Below are positions 8,344-17,891 of a stretch of 64,000 bases of DNA, piece after piece. A model generated the notes under the pieces. It worked only from the letters and a program-made list of their open reading frames with translations, did no database searches and had not been told where the DNA came from. How positions within the stretch are numbered: the first letter of the stretch is position 1; each line of letters begins with the position of its first letter. Source of the DNA: Silvimonas iriomotensis (lineage in GTDB: Bacteria > Pseudomonadota > Gammaproteobacteria > Burkholderiales > Chitinibacteraceae). Location: positions 1 through 64,000 of the forward strand of contig NZ_BMLX01000006.1 in assembly GCF_014645535.1 (NCBI RefSeq), in the 5' to 3' direction. A program made the translations under genes and the position numbers.

Positions 8344-8907
8344 ATGCCTCATCAGTCCCGCTGGCATCACCCGCTGTGCATCGCGCCACGCAAACTCAAG
8401 CCGTGGCTGACCGAACGTGGCTCACTCACAGCCCGTCTTGTTGCACACTTCCCGCGCTTTTCCGTGCGTGTGCTGCGCCAGCATGCCCACACCGTCCATA
8501 ACGATGAACTGCGCACGTTGCATATCCAGCGCCAGCAAAAGGCCATCACCCGCGATGTGCTATTGATGAGTGGCGATACGCCACTGGTCTACGCCCATAG
8601 CGTGGCCACCCGCGCCGCCACAAAGCGCGGTTTCCGAGGGTTGCGCGGCATTGGTAACCGCTCGCTGGGCTCCATGCTGTTTGCCGATCCCACCATCCGC
8701 CGCAGCCCGCTGGCCTGGCGCCGGGTAGATAAACGCCATCCCTTGTGGCGGCAGGCGCAAGCGGCCGTCGGCCCCATGCCACGCGGCTTGTGGGCGCGGC
8801 GCTCGCTGTTTGCCACCGGGCCTGATCTGTTGCTGGTCACCGAAGTGTTTCTGCCACCCGCCTTTGAGGTGCCGTTTGGCCCCGGTCTGACCTTGACCCC
8901 CACATAA
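8344..8907 (+). CDS. ubiC: Chorismate lyase
   Basis: UbiC converts chorismate to 4-hydroxybenzoate and pyruvate, the first committed step of ubiquinone synthesis, in the cytosol. The 187-residue protein has the family pattern: PWLTERGSLTARL near the N-terminus, the central RDVLL and the GIGNRSLGSMLF segment, and a C-terminal LLVTEVFLP carrying the conserved Glu. Upstream in-frame starts at 8275 (GTG) and 8314 (ATG) are possible; 8344 is preferred because of the promoter position. Unlike E. coli, ubiA is not adjacent: a minus-strand lipoprotein gene lies between. Confidence 0.9.
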   Translation: MPHQSRWHHPLCIAPRKLKPWLTERGSLTARLVAHFPRFSVRVLRQHAHTVHNDELRTLHIQRQQKAITRDVLLMSGDTPLVYAHSVATRAATKRGFRGLRGIGNRSLGSMLFADPTIRRSPLAWRRVDKRHPLWRQAQAAVGPMPRGLWARRSLFATGPDLLLVTEVFLPPAFEVPFGPGLTLTPT

Positions 8908-8930
8908 ACGCATCAAAAAAATGTATCAAT

Positions 8931-8966
8931 AAAAAAACCCCGGCGCTGAACCGGGGTTTTGTTTTG
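8931..8966. terminator. Bidirectional terminator, ubiC / lipoprotein
   Basis: AAAACCCCGG and CCGGGGTTTT form a 10-bp stem with a 7-base loop, followed by TTTTGTTTTG. The long A-tract before the stem serves the converging minus-strand gene. Confidence 0.9.
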
Positions 8967-8979
8967 CCGCACGACCAGA

Positions 8980-10197
8980 TCAGTACGACAAGGTATTGGT
9001 GCCGCCCGTACCCAGCGCCAGCAAGCGGTAGTAAAAGAAGCTGACCGAGCGCAGATCGGACGACGTTTGCGGGTTGGAACCCGTCCAGGCCGTGCCGGTG
9101 GTGGTGCCGTTCAGCGCGATACCGCCGCCACCGACCGCAACAAATTGCGAGCCGTACACTACCGAATACAGGTTCTCTGTGGTGTTGCTGGTCTGCGGAT
9201 ACCAGGTCGATGCATCAGCGCTTTGCAGGATCGTGCCATTGGCGCCGACCGCCACCCACAGGCTGTTGCCGGTCGCGATGCTGTACAGATCCTGGCTTGT
9301 ACCGGAGTTCAGCAGCGTCCACTGCCAGCCGTTGGTGCTGGACATCAGCAAGCCACCCTGACCCACCGCATAGAACGTGCTGTTGGTGCTGTCATAGGTA
9401 ATGCCGTAGAAATTGCTGGAGGTCGGCGAGGTCTGCACGGTCCAGTCATAGGCATTGGTCGAGGTCATGACGGTGCCGTTATCACCCACGGCCACATAAA
9501 ACGCGCCGTTCTGCGCCACCGCGCGCAAGGTGGAACTGGTCAGCGTACCGCTGGTCTGCACCTTCCAGGTTACACCGTCCTGGCTGGTCACCACGGTGCC
9601 GTTGGCACCGACCGCGACATACACGTCTGCCAGCGAGGAGGTATACGTTGCCGAATACAAATCTTCACTGGTGCCGGAGCTTTGCGGTGCCCAGGTCGCG
9701 CCGTCACTGCTGGTCAGGATGGCCCCGCCCGCACCAACCGCCACATACATACCCAGGTTGAAGGTCTGACCATAGATATTGGCCGCCGACATCGGCGCGC
9801 TGTTGGTCCAGGTGTAACCCGATGCCTGCGGAATGACCGAGAGCGCCGCCGTGGCCGGGCCCGCTTTGTCCGAGCCGGTGTTGGCATTCATCAGATACGA
9901 ATACACCAGACCGTTGGTAAGCCCGGTGGCGACATAAGGCGAGGTCACGCCATCGACCAGCAGGCTGCCCGGTTGGGAGAGCACGTTCTGTACGGTCAGG
10001 TCAGACGATTGCGCCCCGAACATCCAGTAGTTGACGCCCAGTTCCTGATTCCAGGTAATGATGGCCGCACCATCGGCCGGCTGAACCTTGAAGCCGGTGG
10101 GTGCAGGCTGGTTGGACGAAGACGAGTCACCCGAGTTGCAGGCCGCCAGCAAGGCGCACGTGCCCGCAATAGCCAGCAAGTTGAAAAGCGTGTTCAC
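8980..10197 (-). CDS. Beta-propeller lipoprotein (YCF48/BNR-like repeats)
   Basis: This is a 405-residue predicted lipoprotein. A GTG at 10197 gives a short signal peptide with lipobox LAAC (Cys20), then a Ser-rich linker, a fibronectin-III-like segment (PTGFKVQPADGAAIITWN), and six or more repeats of about 40-45 residues. Each repeat reads roughly 'YVAVGANGTVVTSQDGVTW...QTSGT...LYS'. The pattern matches BNR/YCF48-type beta-propeller blades. It is probably surface or periplasmic and its ligand is unknown. A longer upstream reading frame is rejected because it would bury the signal peptide. Confidence 0.75.
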   Translation of the reverse strand: MNTLFNLLAIAGTCALLAACNSGDSSSSNQPAPTGFKVQPADGAAIITWNQELGVNYWMFGAQSSDLTVQNVLSQPGSLLVDGVTSPYVATGLTNGLVYSYLMNANTGSDKAGPATAALSVIPQASGYTWTNSAPMSAANIYGQTFNLGMYVAVGAGGAILTSSDGATWAPQSSGTSEDLYSATYTSSLADVYVAVGANGTVVTSQDGVTWKVQTSGTLTSSTLRAVAQNGAFYVAVGDNGTVMTSTNAYDWTVQTSPTSSNFYGITYDSTNSTFYAVGQGGLLMSSTNGWQWTLLNSGTSQDLYSIATGNSLWVAVGANGTILQSADASTWYPQTSNTTENLYSVVYGSQFVAVGGGGIALNGTTTGTAWTGSNPQTSSDLRSVSFFYYRLLALGTGGTNTLSY

Positions 10198-10425
10198 GAT
10201 GAACGGATTCCCTGTTTGTTGACTCCGCCGCTGCGGAAATGGTCTGGATTCTGTGCGCTGCGCCCGTGCCGGCCGTACCGGCGACAGGGGCAGCCTTGTC
10301 ATTAACGTGCCATAAAGCCGGCGGATTACACGCCCGCACGCCGCCAGGGAAGTTCTGTACGGCTTTTCAGTGGCCGGTGCTTTGCGGCACACTGCGCGCT
10401 TGCACCAACTGCCTGCCTGATCGCC

Positions 10426-11301
10426 ATGAATACCACCGCCAAACCGTCGCGCCTGTCGCTGTATCTGAAACTGACCCGGATGGATAAGCCCATCGGCACG
10501 TTGCTGCTGCTGTGGCCCACCCTGTGGGGCCTATGGTTTGCCGGCGCCGGGCATCCGGATGTGCTGGTGGTGCTGATTTTTGTGGCCGGCACGTTCCTGA
10601 TGCGCTCTGCCGGTTGTGTCATCAACGATTACGCCGACCGGGATTTCGACGGCCACGTTGAGCGCACCAAAAACCGCCCCATGGCCGCCGGTCTGGTCAG
10701 CACCAAAGAGGCGCTGTGGCTGGCCACCATCCTGGCGCTGATTGCCTTTGCGCTGATCCTGCCCTTGAACGCGCTGACCAAATGGATGTCGATCCCGGCG
10801 GTGTTCGTTGCCGCCAGCTACCCGTTCACCAAACGTTTCCTGGCGATCCCGCAGGCCTATCTGGGCATTGCCTTCGGCTTTGGCATTCCCATGGCGTTTG
10901 CCGCACTGACCGGCACACTGCCCGCGCTGGCGTGGCTGTTGTTGCTGGCCAATGTGTTCTGGAGCGTCGCTTACGATACGGCCTACGCCATGACCGATCG
11001 CCCGGATGATCTGAAAATCGGCATCCGCACCTCTGCCATCACCTTTGGCCGCTTTGACGTGGCGGCAATCATGCTGTGCCACTTTGCTTTCCTCGCCCTG
11101 ATGGCGTTGGGCGGTTACCTGGCCGGGCGCGGTGTGGTCTATGCCATCGGTCTGGGTGCCGCATTTCTGTTGATGGTGTTTGATCAGTACCCGCGCATTC
11201 GCGGTCGCGAACGCCAGCCCTGCTTCCAGGCGTTTCTTGCCAACAACCGGATCGGCGCGGTGATCTTTGCCGGTACCGTGCTTGATTACTGGCTGCACTG
11301 A
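10426..11301 (+). CDS. ubiA: 4-hydroxybenzoate octaprenyltransferase
   Basis: UbiA is an integral membrane prenyltransferase that joins the polyprenyl chain to 4-hydroxybenzoate in ubiquinone synthesis. Both Asp-rich Mg-diphosphate motifs are present: NDYADRDFD (residues 67-75) and [13 protein letters not shown] (about 183-195). The 291-residue length and eight or nine hydrophobic helices are typical. Its substrate is made by UbiC, encoded 1.5 kb upstream. The following membrane protein begins almost at its stop. Confidence 0.95.
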   Translation: MNTTAKPSRLSLYLKLTRMDKPIGTLLLLWPTLWGLWFAGAGHPDVLVVLIFVAGTFLMRSAGCVINDYADRDFDGHVERTKNRPMAAGLVSTKEALWLATILALIAFALILPLNALTKWMSIPAVFVAASYPFTKRFLAIPQAYLGIAFGFGIPMAFAALTGTLPALAWLLLLANVFWSVAYDTAYAMTDRPDDLKIGIRTSAITFGRFDVAAIMLCHFAFLALMALGGYLAGRGVVYAIGLGAAFLLMVFDQYPRIRGRERQPCFQAFLANNRIGAVIFAGTVLDYWLH

Positions 11302-11302
11302 T

Positions 11303-12133
11303 TTGCGTGCTGACCCGCGCCAGGTGGCGCTGACGCTGTCTGATCTGGAATCCGGCACTGCGCGCCAGTGGTACTGGCTGGAGATCGCCGCGCTGTATCC
11401 GGCTGCGGCGGCTTCTGGCACCAGCCGCTTTGTCTGCCGCCTGTTGCGGCGTTTTGGCCCGTTGCTGTGCTGGTCGGCCTTGCTCAAAAGCGGGGTGGAA
11501 GGCACCGGGCTGTACGCCCCCCAGATGCAGTTGTTGCAAAGACGCACGCGCCAGGTCCTGCAAGATGCCGCGTTGTTTACCGCCGTAATACCCATGCTGC
11601 TGGCCGGTTTTGGCCGGCTGCCCGCCACGGTGGCGTTTACGCTGTGGCTGGGCGTTTTGCTGGGTCCGGTGTGGCTGGCCCTTAATATCGTGCGCAAAAC
11701 CCCTGCCCCGGTCGTACCCGACCTGAACGGCACCGATGAGCTCCCTGATCGGGCAGGCCCGGAAGACGTGGTCGGCCTGCAAGCCATGCTGGTCGCCACC
11801 GGCATTGCGCCGCGCCAGGCCGGCCTGTTGATCAGCAATCTGCATACCGAACCGCTTACCGCCCTGCCCATGCTGGGCAGCCTGTTGCCTGATCTGGTCC
11901 CGCCGCCGCCCACGCGCCGCGAGTACATCCTGAACGCCATCCGCACCTGGCTGGCGGTGACGCTGCCCGCTGCGGTGGCGTGTGTATATCTGCCGCTGGT
12001 GGGCACGCTGGCGTGGTGCGTCGTGTGGAGTGCGCTGGCCGTGGCACGGGCCGGCCGCCGGCGCGCAGCCTTGCTGATCCTGGTCAGCGCGGTGGTGGCC
12101 TACGCGTTCGGACGGGTATCGCACTGGTTGTAA
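11303..12133 (+). CDS. Hypothetical multi-pass membrane protein downstream of ubiA
   Basis: This reading frame of about 276 residues begins at a TTG one base after the ubiA stop, or possibly at an upstream TTG (11267) overlapping ubiA; no strong ribosome site decides. Hydrophobic stretches lie near residues 85-130 (two helices) and in the last 75 residues (two or three helices), with a soluble middle part. I do not recognise the family. The close spacing suggests cotranscription with ubiA, but no role in quinone synthesis can be claimed. Confidence 0.6.
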   Translation: MRADPRQVALTLSDLESGTARQWYWLEIAALYPAAAASGTSRFVCRLLRRFGPLLCWSALLKSGVEGTGLYAPQMQLLQRRTRQVLQDAALFTAVIPMLLAGFGRLPATVAFTLWLGVLLGPVWLALNIVRKTPAPVVPDLNGTDELPDRAGPEDVVGLQAMLVATGIAPRQAGLLISNLHTEPLTALPMLGSLLPDLVPPPPTRREYILNAIRTWLAVTLPAAVACVYLPLVGTLAWCVVWSALAVARAGRRRAALLILVSAVVAYAFGRVSHWL

Positions 12134-12164
12134 TTGCTGGTGGCTCTCTTGTTTACAGACGCTG

Positions 12165-12173
12165 TGCTAAAAT
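12165..12173 (+). promoter_or_regulatory. Extended -10 promoter element of the yebC-family gene
   Basis: TGCTAAAAT fits the extended -10 pattern (TGn followed by TAAAAT) about 40 bases before the start codon. No good -35 is present, as is common for extended -10 promoters. Confidence 0.5.
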
Positions 12174-12213
12174 CACCGGCTATTTTCTTTTACCGTTTTC
12201 AGGAATCCGCATC

Positions 12214-12945
12214 ATGGCCGGCCATAGCAAATGGGCGAACATTCAACACCGTAAAGGCCGTCAGGACGCCAAGCGCGGCCAGGTCTTCACGCGTCTGATC
12301 AAGGAAATCACCGTTGCCGCCAAGATGGGCGGGGGCGATCTGAACATGAATCCGCGTCTGCGTCTGGCCGTGGATAAAGGCCTTGCGGCCAACATGCCCA
12401 AGGACAACATCCAGCGCGCCATCGACCGCGGCACCGGCAATCTGGAAGGTGTCGACTACGTTGAAACCCGTTACGAGGGTTACGGCATTGGCGGCGCCGC
12501 CGTCATGGTGGACTGTCTGACCGACAACAAGACCCGTACTGTTGCAGATGTGCGTCACGCGTTCTCCAAGTACGGCGGCAACATGGGTACTGACGGCTGC
12601 GTGGCGTTCCAGTTCAAACACTGCGGTTATCTGGTGTTTGCCCCGGGCACCAGCGAAGACGCCCTGATGGAAGCCGCGCTGGAAGCCGGCGCAGAAGACG
12701 TGATCACCAATGACGACGGCTCCATTGAAGTCATCACCCCGCCGTACGAGTTCGTCGGTATTCGCGATACGCTGGAAGCCGCAGGCTTCAAGGCAGAAAT
12801 GGGCGAAGTCACCATGAAGCCGCAAAGTGAAACCGAACTGCTCGGCGACGACATCGCCAGGATGCAAAAGCTGATCGATGCGCTGGAAAGCCTGGATGAT
12901 GTACAGGACGTGTACACCACCGCCCTGATGGACGAAGAAGAATAA
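12214..12945 (+). CDS. yebC: YebC/TACO1-family regulatory protein
   Basis: This is a 243-residue cytoplasmic protein of the YebC/PmpR family. The diagnostic N-terminus [18 protein letters not shown] is complete, followed by [10 protein letters not shown] and the C-terminal alpha/beta domains. YebC proteins have been described as DNA-binding regulators and, more recently, as ribosome-associated factors that relieve stalling on proline-rich stretches; which applies here cannot be seen. The start is fixed by homology and by CAGGA nine bases upstream. In many relatives yebC precedes ruvC, which is not the case here. Confidence 0.93.
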   Translation: MAGHSKWANIQHRKGRQDAKRGQVFTRLIKEITVAAKMGGGDLNMNPRLRLAVDKGLAANMPKDNIQRAIDRGTGNLEGVDYVETRYEGYGIGGAAVMVDCLTDNKTRTVADVRHAFSKYGGNMGTDGCVAFQFKHCGYLVFAPGTSEDALMEAALEAGAEDVITNDDGSIEVITPPYEFVGIRDTLEAAGFKAEMGEVTMKPQSETELLGDDIARMQKLIDALESLDDVQDVYTTALMDEEE

Positions 12946-12970
12946 TCGTTCAGCCAGCACCGGCAACCAC

Positions 12971-13002
12971 AAAAAGCCCGTTCACCTGAGCGGGCTTTTT
13001 TT
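12971..13002 (+). terminator. Rho-independent terminator after yebC
   Basis: AAAAAGCCCG pairs with CGGGCTTTTT, with an inner TCA/TGA pairing, and a T-tract follows. Confidence 0.9.
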
Positions 13003-13119
13003 GTGGCCGCCATTCACGCAATTGATCGGATCGGCACCAAAGTTGCCGATTCTGGAACGGTGGCCCAAGGCCCACATGGGCAGACTGAAGTCATCCCTTC
13101 AGCCCACAAGGAGCCCACC

Positions 13120-13668
13120 ATGACTTCCCCCATTGCCGCTGTGATCATCGCCGGCAGTTTTATTGCCGCCGGCGCCGCCATGGCCGAGCCGTTCACTGTC
13201 AGCAGCCCGGACCTGCAATCGGGCGTCTTCAGCAACAGCCAGATTGCGGGCGCGTTTGGTTGCCAGGGCGGCAATACTTCGCCCGCCGTGGCATGGCACA
13301 ACGCGCCGGCCGGCACCAAAAGCTTCCTGGTCACCATGTATGACCCGGACGCCCCGACCGGTTCCGGCTTCTGGCACTGGGTGCTGGCCAATGTGCCGGC
13401 CAGCGCCAGCAGCCTGCCGCGCGGCGCCGGCAGTGACGCCAGCCTGTTGCCGGCCGGTGTCATGCAGATCAGTAACGATACCGGCAAGCCCGGTTATCTT
13501 GGCCCCTGCCCGCCCACTGGCGAGACGCATCGCTATGTCATTACCGTCACCGCGCTGAATGTCGATAAACTGGCCATTGAACCCGGCGTGACGCCTGCGG
13601 TGGCCGGCTTTGTGGCGCACTTCCAGACGCTGGGCCAGGCCACGTTTACTGCGCGTTACGGCCGTTGA
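13120..13668 (+). CDS. YbhB/YbcL-family PEBP protein, exported
   Basis: This 182-residue protein of the phosphatidylethanolamine-binding (Raf-kinase-inhibitor-like) family is predicted to be periplasmic, with a signal peptide (MTSPIAAVIIAGSFIAAGAAMA). The ligand-pocket motifs are present: DPDAPTGSGFWHWV near residue 80, then GPCPPTGETHRY. The ATG follows AAGGAG at ideal distance. The biochemical role of bacterial members is not settled. A GC-rich hairpin follows, then an AraC-type regulator in the same direction. Confidence 0.85.
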   Translation: MTSPIAAVIIAGSFIAAGAAMAEPFTVSSPDLQSGVFSNSQIAGAFGCQGGNTSPAVAWHNAPAGTKSFLVTMYDPDAPTGSGFWHWVLANVPASASSLPRGAGSDASLLPAGVMQISNDTGKPGYLGPCPPTGETHRYVITVTALNVDKLAIEPGVTPAVAGFVAHFQTLGQATFTARYGR

Positions 13669-13673
13669 TCGCC

Positions 13674-13701
13674 CCGCCCCGGCCCATGTCGGGGCGGCTT
13701 T
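13674..13701 (+). terminator. Possible terminator hairpin
   Basis: CCGCCCCG and CGGGGCGG form a perfect 8-bp stem with an 8-base loop immediately after the PEBP gene. The T-tract behind it is short, so termination may be partial. Confidence 0.45.
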
Positions 13702-13723
13702 GCAACCTGAATGAAGATTGCGC

Positions 13724-14563
13724 ATGGAACGCACCATCACCACCCGTCCCGGCATTGGCGCCAGCGCCCATATCCTGCAATACGGCGGGCTGGAGATGGC
13801 ACGCGTGCCGATTGACCTGGCCATGCTGATTCTGGTGACGGCCGGCAGCAAGCTGATGCGCTGGGGCGATGAAGCGCGCATGGTAGAACAAGGCCAGGCC
13901 ATCGTGATTGCGCCGGGCCAGACTTTTGATGTCACCAACCGGCGGCCCCATGCAGGCGTGTATGAATCTGTCTGGCTGGCCTGGGAGCCTGCGATCATGG
14001 CGCCCTTTGCGGCCGGCATGGGGCAAATGGCCGTGGCCGACGCCTGCATGATCGAGCGTCCGGATCAGACCTTGCTGCAATCCATTGCCCAGGCGCGCGC
14101 CGCCTTGGCCGATAACAGCATGCCAGCCGCCATTGCCACGCACCGCATGCAGGAAGTCTTGCTGTGTCTGGCCATGCAGGGCGTGCGGTTCAAGCCTGAA
14201 GCGCCGGCCACGCTGACGCAGCGGGTACGTGCGCTGATCAAGGCGGCACCCGCGCACGACTGGCGCGGCCCAGATCTGGCGGCGCAACTGGCCATGAGTG
14301 AGGCCACACTGCGGCGCAAACTGGCGGCAGAGGGGATGTCCTTGTCTGACTTGCTGGTGGATGTACGCATGTCGCTGGCGCTGATCCAGCTGCAATCGAC
14401 CGACCATCCGGTGTCGCAGATCGCGCTGGATTCGGGTTACGAGTCGCAATCCAGGTTTGCCATCCGCTTTCGCAAACGCTTCGGTTTTGCGCCGAGCGAG
14501 GTGCGTGGTCACTTGCGTCACCCTGAGCCAGGTCAGCAACAAGGCATTTTGCGTCGGGCCTGA
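13724..14563 (+). CDS. AraC-family transcriptional regulator
   Basis: This is a 279-residue DNA-binding regulator. The N-terminal half resembles an AraC_N/cupin ligand domain (AHILQYGGLEMARVPIDL and later V-I-A-P-G-Q). The C-terminal 100 residues carry two helix-turn-helix motifs, including the signature region DSGYESQSRFAIRFRKRFGFAPSEV. The ATG at 13724 is two codons after a TTG that could also serve. The target is unknown; the upstream PEBP gene and the downstream cyclase operon are candidates. Confidence 0.85.
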   Translation: MERTITTRPGIGASAHILQYGGLEMARVPIDLAMLILVTAGSKLMRWGDEARMVEQGQAIVIAPGQTFDVTNRRPHAGVYESVWLAWEPAIMAPFAAGMGQMAVADACMIERPDQTLLQSIAQARAALADNSMPAAIATHRMQEVLLCLAMQGVRFKPEAPATLTQRVRALIKAAPAHDWRGPDLAAQLAMSEATLRRKLAAEGMSLSDLLVDVRMSLALIQLQSTDHPVSQIALDSGYESQSRFAIRFRKRFGFAPSEVRGHLRHPEPGQQQGILRRA

Positions 14564-14592
14564 TTGGGTCGCGTCACTGCGCATGATATAAA
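14564..14592 (+). promoter_or_regulatory. Predicted sigma-70 promoter of the cyclase operon
   Basis: TTGGGT at 14564-14569 and TATAAA at 14587-14592 are separated by 17 bases. The -35 box begins directly after the AraC stop codon, and the -10 box is about 30 bases before the cyclase start. Confidence 0.55.
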
Positions 14593-14623
14593 TCTGCGCA
14601 AGATCACAACTCACTCTTCACCC

Positions 14624-16447
14624 ATGTGGCAACAACGCCTCGGCTTCTGGCCTGTCCTGCTGTTCATGTTGCTGCTGATTGCCGCAGATTACGGCGGCCT
14701 GCACCTGACCCGCGCGGTCGATCACGCCGTCAATGACCGCTTGCTGGCCAGGCACGCCCAGACCCGCGCGCCGTCGCCGGATATCGTCCTGGTCGATATC
14801 GACCAGAAAAGCCTGACTGCACTGGCCGATGAAGCCGGCGCCTGGCCCTGGCCGCGCGCCCTGCATGCCGAAATGCTGGATGCGCTGGCACGCCAGCAAC
14901 CCAAAGCCATCATTTTTGACCTGATGTTCAACGAGCCCGATACCTTCCGGGCCGACAGCGACAAGCTGTTCCAGGACACCGCACGCCAGCACGCCAGCCT
15001 GTTGTATCTGCCCAGCGTGCAACTGGCCGATGGCACCGGCCCGCTCTTGCGTAATCTGCCGCCTTCGCTGGGCCTGCAGCGCAGCGCCAGGGCCGTGCCG
15101 GATGCCAGCCTGCCCTTGCTGTTGCCCTGGGTGTTACCGCAAGACGTATGGCGCGGCGGGCTGATCAATTTCCTTGCCGATGCCGACGGCATTGGGCGCC
15201 GCTACCGGCTGGCCCAGGAAACGCAAGGCTGGCGGATTTTGTCGCTGCCCGCGCAACTGGCGGCCGATCAGCACTGGCCGTTGCCTGACAGCAAGGCGAT
15301 CACGCTGAACTGGACCGCCCCGCACCCGCGCGTGAGCTACAGCGATCTGTATCTGGATTTCAACAGCGAGCACCCCAAACGGGCAGCCAATGAGTTTGCC
15401 GGCAAGATCGTTATCATCGGCACCGCTGCACCGGGCCTGCAAGACCTGCGCCCGACGCCGTTATCAGCCACCTGGCCGGGCGTGGAAATCCTGGCCACCG
15501 CCATCGACAACCTGCAGCACCAGGACTGGCTGCGCCAGCCGCATCGCGCGGGGTTTGGCCTGTGGGCTGCGGTGCTGTGCGCGCTGCTCGTTACCGGCTT
15601 TGCGCGCAGCCTGAATACGCTGGGTCTGGGCGCGGCTTTGCTGCTGGCCAGCGCGGCCAGCATGGCCACCGGCTGGCTGGCCCTGGGGCGGCACTGGCTG
15701 CTGCCCTTGTATGCGCCCCTGTTGTTTGCCTGGGTGTGTTACATCCTTTGCGCCTTGCAAGCCTGGCTGGCCGAAAAGCGCCGGCGCGAACGCACCATGC
15801 AGATGTTCGGCCGGTTTCTGGACCCGCGCGTGGCCAGCACACTGGTTGAAAGCGGCGACATGGCCGCCACCATGCAGCCGCAGACCCGCAATATCACGGT
15901 ACTGTTTTCCGACATCCGCGGCTTCACCAGCCTGTCAGAAAGCCGGCCGCCCGAATACATTGTGGCGCTCCTGAACCAGTACTTTACCCGCCAGGTCGAA
16001 GTGGTCTTCAAACACGGCGGCACGCTGGACAAATTCATTGGCGATTGCATCATGGCCTTCTGGGGCGCCCCGGCAGACGACCCGCAGCACGCCCGTCATG
16101 CCGTTGCCGCAGCGCTGGATATGGCCCGCGAACTGGAGGCCTTCCGCCAGAGCCTGACTGATCTGGATGTCGAATTTGATGTCGGCATCGGTATTCACAC
16201 CGGCCCGGCTGTGGTGGGCTTCATAGGCGCGCCGTCACGGCTCGATTACACCGTCATCGGCGACACGGTGAATCTGGCCAGTCGCATTGAAGGACAAACC
16301 AAAGGCATTGCACGTGTGCTGGTTTCTGAGGCCACGCGCCAGGCTTGCGGCCCGGATTGCGAATTTGATTTTGTCGATCATGGCCAGCATCAGGTCAAAG
16401 GCCGCGACAAACCCGTACAGTTGTTCGCCCCCCAGGAAAAACAATGA
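14624..16447 (+). CDS. CHASE2-domain class III adenylate cyclase
   Basis: This 607-residue inner-membrane enzyme is predicted to make cyclic AMP. One N-terminal helix precedes a periplasmic CHASE2 sensor (about residues 35-310; PDIVLVDIDQKSL is typical). Three helices and a class III cyclase domain follow. Key catalytic residues are visible: metal-binding Asp430 (FSDIRGFTS) and Asp474, adenine-selecting Lys470 (DKFIGD) and Asp541 (DYTVIGD), and transition-state Asn550 and Arg554. These favour ATP over GTP. Its stop overlaps the next gene as ATGA, starting a three-gene operon. The ligand is unknown. Confidence 0.9.
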   Translation: MWQQRLGFWPVLLFMLLLIAADYGGLHLTRAVDHAVNDRLLARHAQTRAPSPDIVLVDIDQKSLTALADEAGAWPWPRALHAEMLDALARQQPKAIIFDLMFNEPDTFRADSDKLFQDTARQHASLLYLPSVQLADGTGPLLRNLPPSLGLQRSARAVPDASLPLLLPWVLPQDVWRGGLINFLADADGIGRRYRLAQETQGWRILSLPAQLAADQHWPLPDSKAITLNWTAPHPRVSYSDLYLDFNSEHPKRAANEFAGKIVIIGTAAPGLQDLRPTPLSATWPGVEILATAIDNLQHQDWLRQPHRAGFGLWAAVLCALLVTGFARSLNTLGLGAALLLASAASMATGWLALGRHWLLPLYAPLLFAWVCYILCALQAWLAEKRRRERTMQMFGRFLDPRVASTLVESGDMAATMQPQTRNITVLFSDIRGFTSLSESRPPEYIVALLNQYFTRQVEVVFKHGGTLDKFIGDCIMAFWGAPADDPQHARHAVAAALDMARELEAFRQSLTDLDVEFDVGIGIHTGPAVVGFIGAPSRLDYTVIGDTVNLASRIEGQTKGIARVLVSEATRQACGPDCEFDFVDHGQHQVKGRDKPVQLFAPQEKQ

Positions 16448-16998
16448 CAACACAACCGCACCTGTTACACCGGATCAAGCCGCTGGCTTTGGGTCTGGCG
16501 CTTTGCCTGGCGCTGGCCGGCAACGCGCTGGCTGAAAGCGGGGTCTTGATCCGCAAATCAGACCTGAAACAAAAACCGTTTCTGGATGCCGCCACCACGG
16601 GCAGCGTGGCCAGTGGCAGCACCGTGACCATTACCAGCCGCCAGGGCGCATGGTTGCAGGTCAAATCGGCCAGTGGCCAGAGTGGCTGGGTCAAGCTGCT
16701 GAACGTGCGCACCTCCACCGCGAACAGCAGCGGCAGCGTCGGCGGCACCCTGGGTACGCTGGGCAAAGTCATTACCACCGGTTCATCCGGCACCACGGTC
16801 ACCACGGGCGTGAAGGGTCTGACCAGTGGCGAAGTCACCTCCACCCATCCGGACCCGCAGCAGTTATCCCGGCTGAACAGCTACGCCACCAGTTCCAGCC
16901 AGGCCGCGCAAAGCGCCCGCAGCGCCAACCTGAGCCGCAAGAACGTGCCGGACATCAGCGTCACCAGCACCGCCACCAGCCAGGGGGGCGACCAATGA
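16444..16998 (+). CDS. Exported SH3-domain protein
   Basis: This 184-residue protein has a signal peptide (LGLALCLALAGNALA) and one bacterial SH3 module (about residues 32-90, ending GAWLQVKSASGQSGWVKLLNVR). A low-complexity Gly/Ser/Thr-rich tail follows, probably disordered. It overlaps the cyclase stop and, in turn, the start of the M48 protease. The conserved layout cyclase-SH3-protease suggests an envelope-sensing module, but the link is inferred from gene order only. Confidence 0.8.
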   Translation: MTTQPHLLHRIKPLALGLALCLALAGNALAESGVLIRKSDLKQKPFLDAATTGSVASGSTVTITSRQGAWLQVKSASGQSGWVKLLNVRTSTANSSGSVGGTLGTLGKVITTGSSGTTVTTGVKGLTSGEVTSTHPDPQQLSRLNSYATSSSQAAQSARSANLSRKNVPDISVTSTATSQGGDQ

Positions 16999-17891
16999 TG
17001 CGCCGTAGCCTGATTGCATTCGCGCTGAGCGCCGCCTGCGCCGCGCCCGTACAGGCCGCCAACCTGGGCGATATTCTGAACCAGCTCAACAACAACCCGG
17101 ATCTGGTCAACGCCATTGGCGGCACGGTGAAAAACCTGACCAATGCCAACCGCACCATCGGCCCGCAGGAAGAACAGGAGATCGGCAACGGTCTGGCCTC
17201 CAACATGCTGGGTGCTGCGCCGCTGGTCAACGACAGCAACCTGCAACGCTACGTCAACGATGTTGGCGTCTGGGTAGCCAGCCAAAGCGGCGCCACCGGC
17301 ATCAACTGGCGCTTTGGCGTGATCGATACCAATACGATCAACAGCTTTGCCATGCCCGGCGGCGTGGTGTTCATCACCAAGGGCCTGCTGGCCCAACTGC
17401 ATAGCGAAGCCGAACTGGCCTGCGTGCTGGGGCATGAATCCACCCACGTGCTGCGCCATCATCACATCCGCGCCATCCAGTCTGCCGCCGGCAAGGATGC
17501 GCTCTCCAATGCGCTGCAAGGCGTGGTGGCGTACAAGGGCAACCAGCAGGCGCAACAGATCGGCGCCAACCTGGCGTCGGGTTTCTCTGAGGTCTACGTG
17601 CGTGGCCTGGACAAGAGCGACGAGTTTGAAGCCGATATAAACGGCATGGTGTTGTGTGCGCGCGCCGGCTATAACCCCTACGCCCTGCCCGCCGTGCTGC
17701 AGACGCTGGACGCCCTCAACCCGCAGGACTCCAACCTGCAAATGATGTTCAGCACCCACCCCAGCCCGCGCGCCCGGCTGGACAAGATCGATCAGGTGGT
17801 TGGTGACCGGCTGGAACCCTGGGCCAGCGGCACTGAAAACACCTTGCGGTTTGGCGCAGCCACGGCCCGCTATACCACGCCTGCCCGTTGA
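16995..17891 (+). CDS. M48-family periplasmic metalloprotease
   Basis: This is a 298-residue exported zinc protease. The start at 16995 overlaps the SH3 stop and gives a signal peptide (SLIAFALSAACAAPVQAA). The zinc site is complete: HESTH at residues 147-151 and E210 to D214 (EFEAD). The MFSTHPSP motif near the C-terminus is characteristic of the family. It lacks the TPR domain of BepA/YfgC and most resembles short LoiP/YcaL-type proteases of outer-membrane quality control. It is the last gene of the cyclase operon; no clear terminator hairpin follows. Confidence 0.88.
   Translation: MMRRSLIAFALSAACAAPVQAANLGDILNQLNNNPDLVNAIGGTVKNLTNANRTIGPQEEQEIGNGLASNMLGAAPLVNDSNLQRYVNDVGVWVASQSGATGINWRFGVIDTNTINSFAMPGGVVFITKGLLAQLHSEAELACVLGHESTHVLRHHHIRAIQSAAGKDALSNALQGVVAYKGNQQAQQIGANLASGFSEVYVRGLDKSDEFEADINGMVLCARAGYNPYALPAVLQTLDALNPQDSNLQMMFSTHPSPRARLDKIDQVVGDRLEPWASGTENTLRFGAATARYTTPAR

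Noticed and set aside
11980-12213. N-terminal extension of the YebC protein
   Set aside because: The family N-terminus MAGHSKW begins at 12214 with its own ribosome site; the extension overlaps the upstream membrane protein gene.
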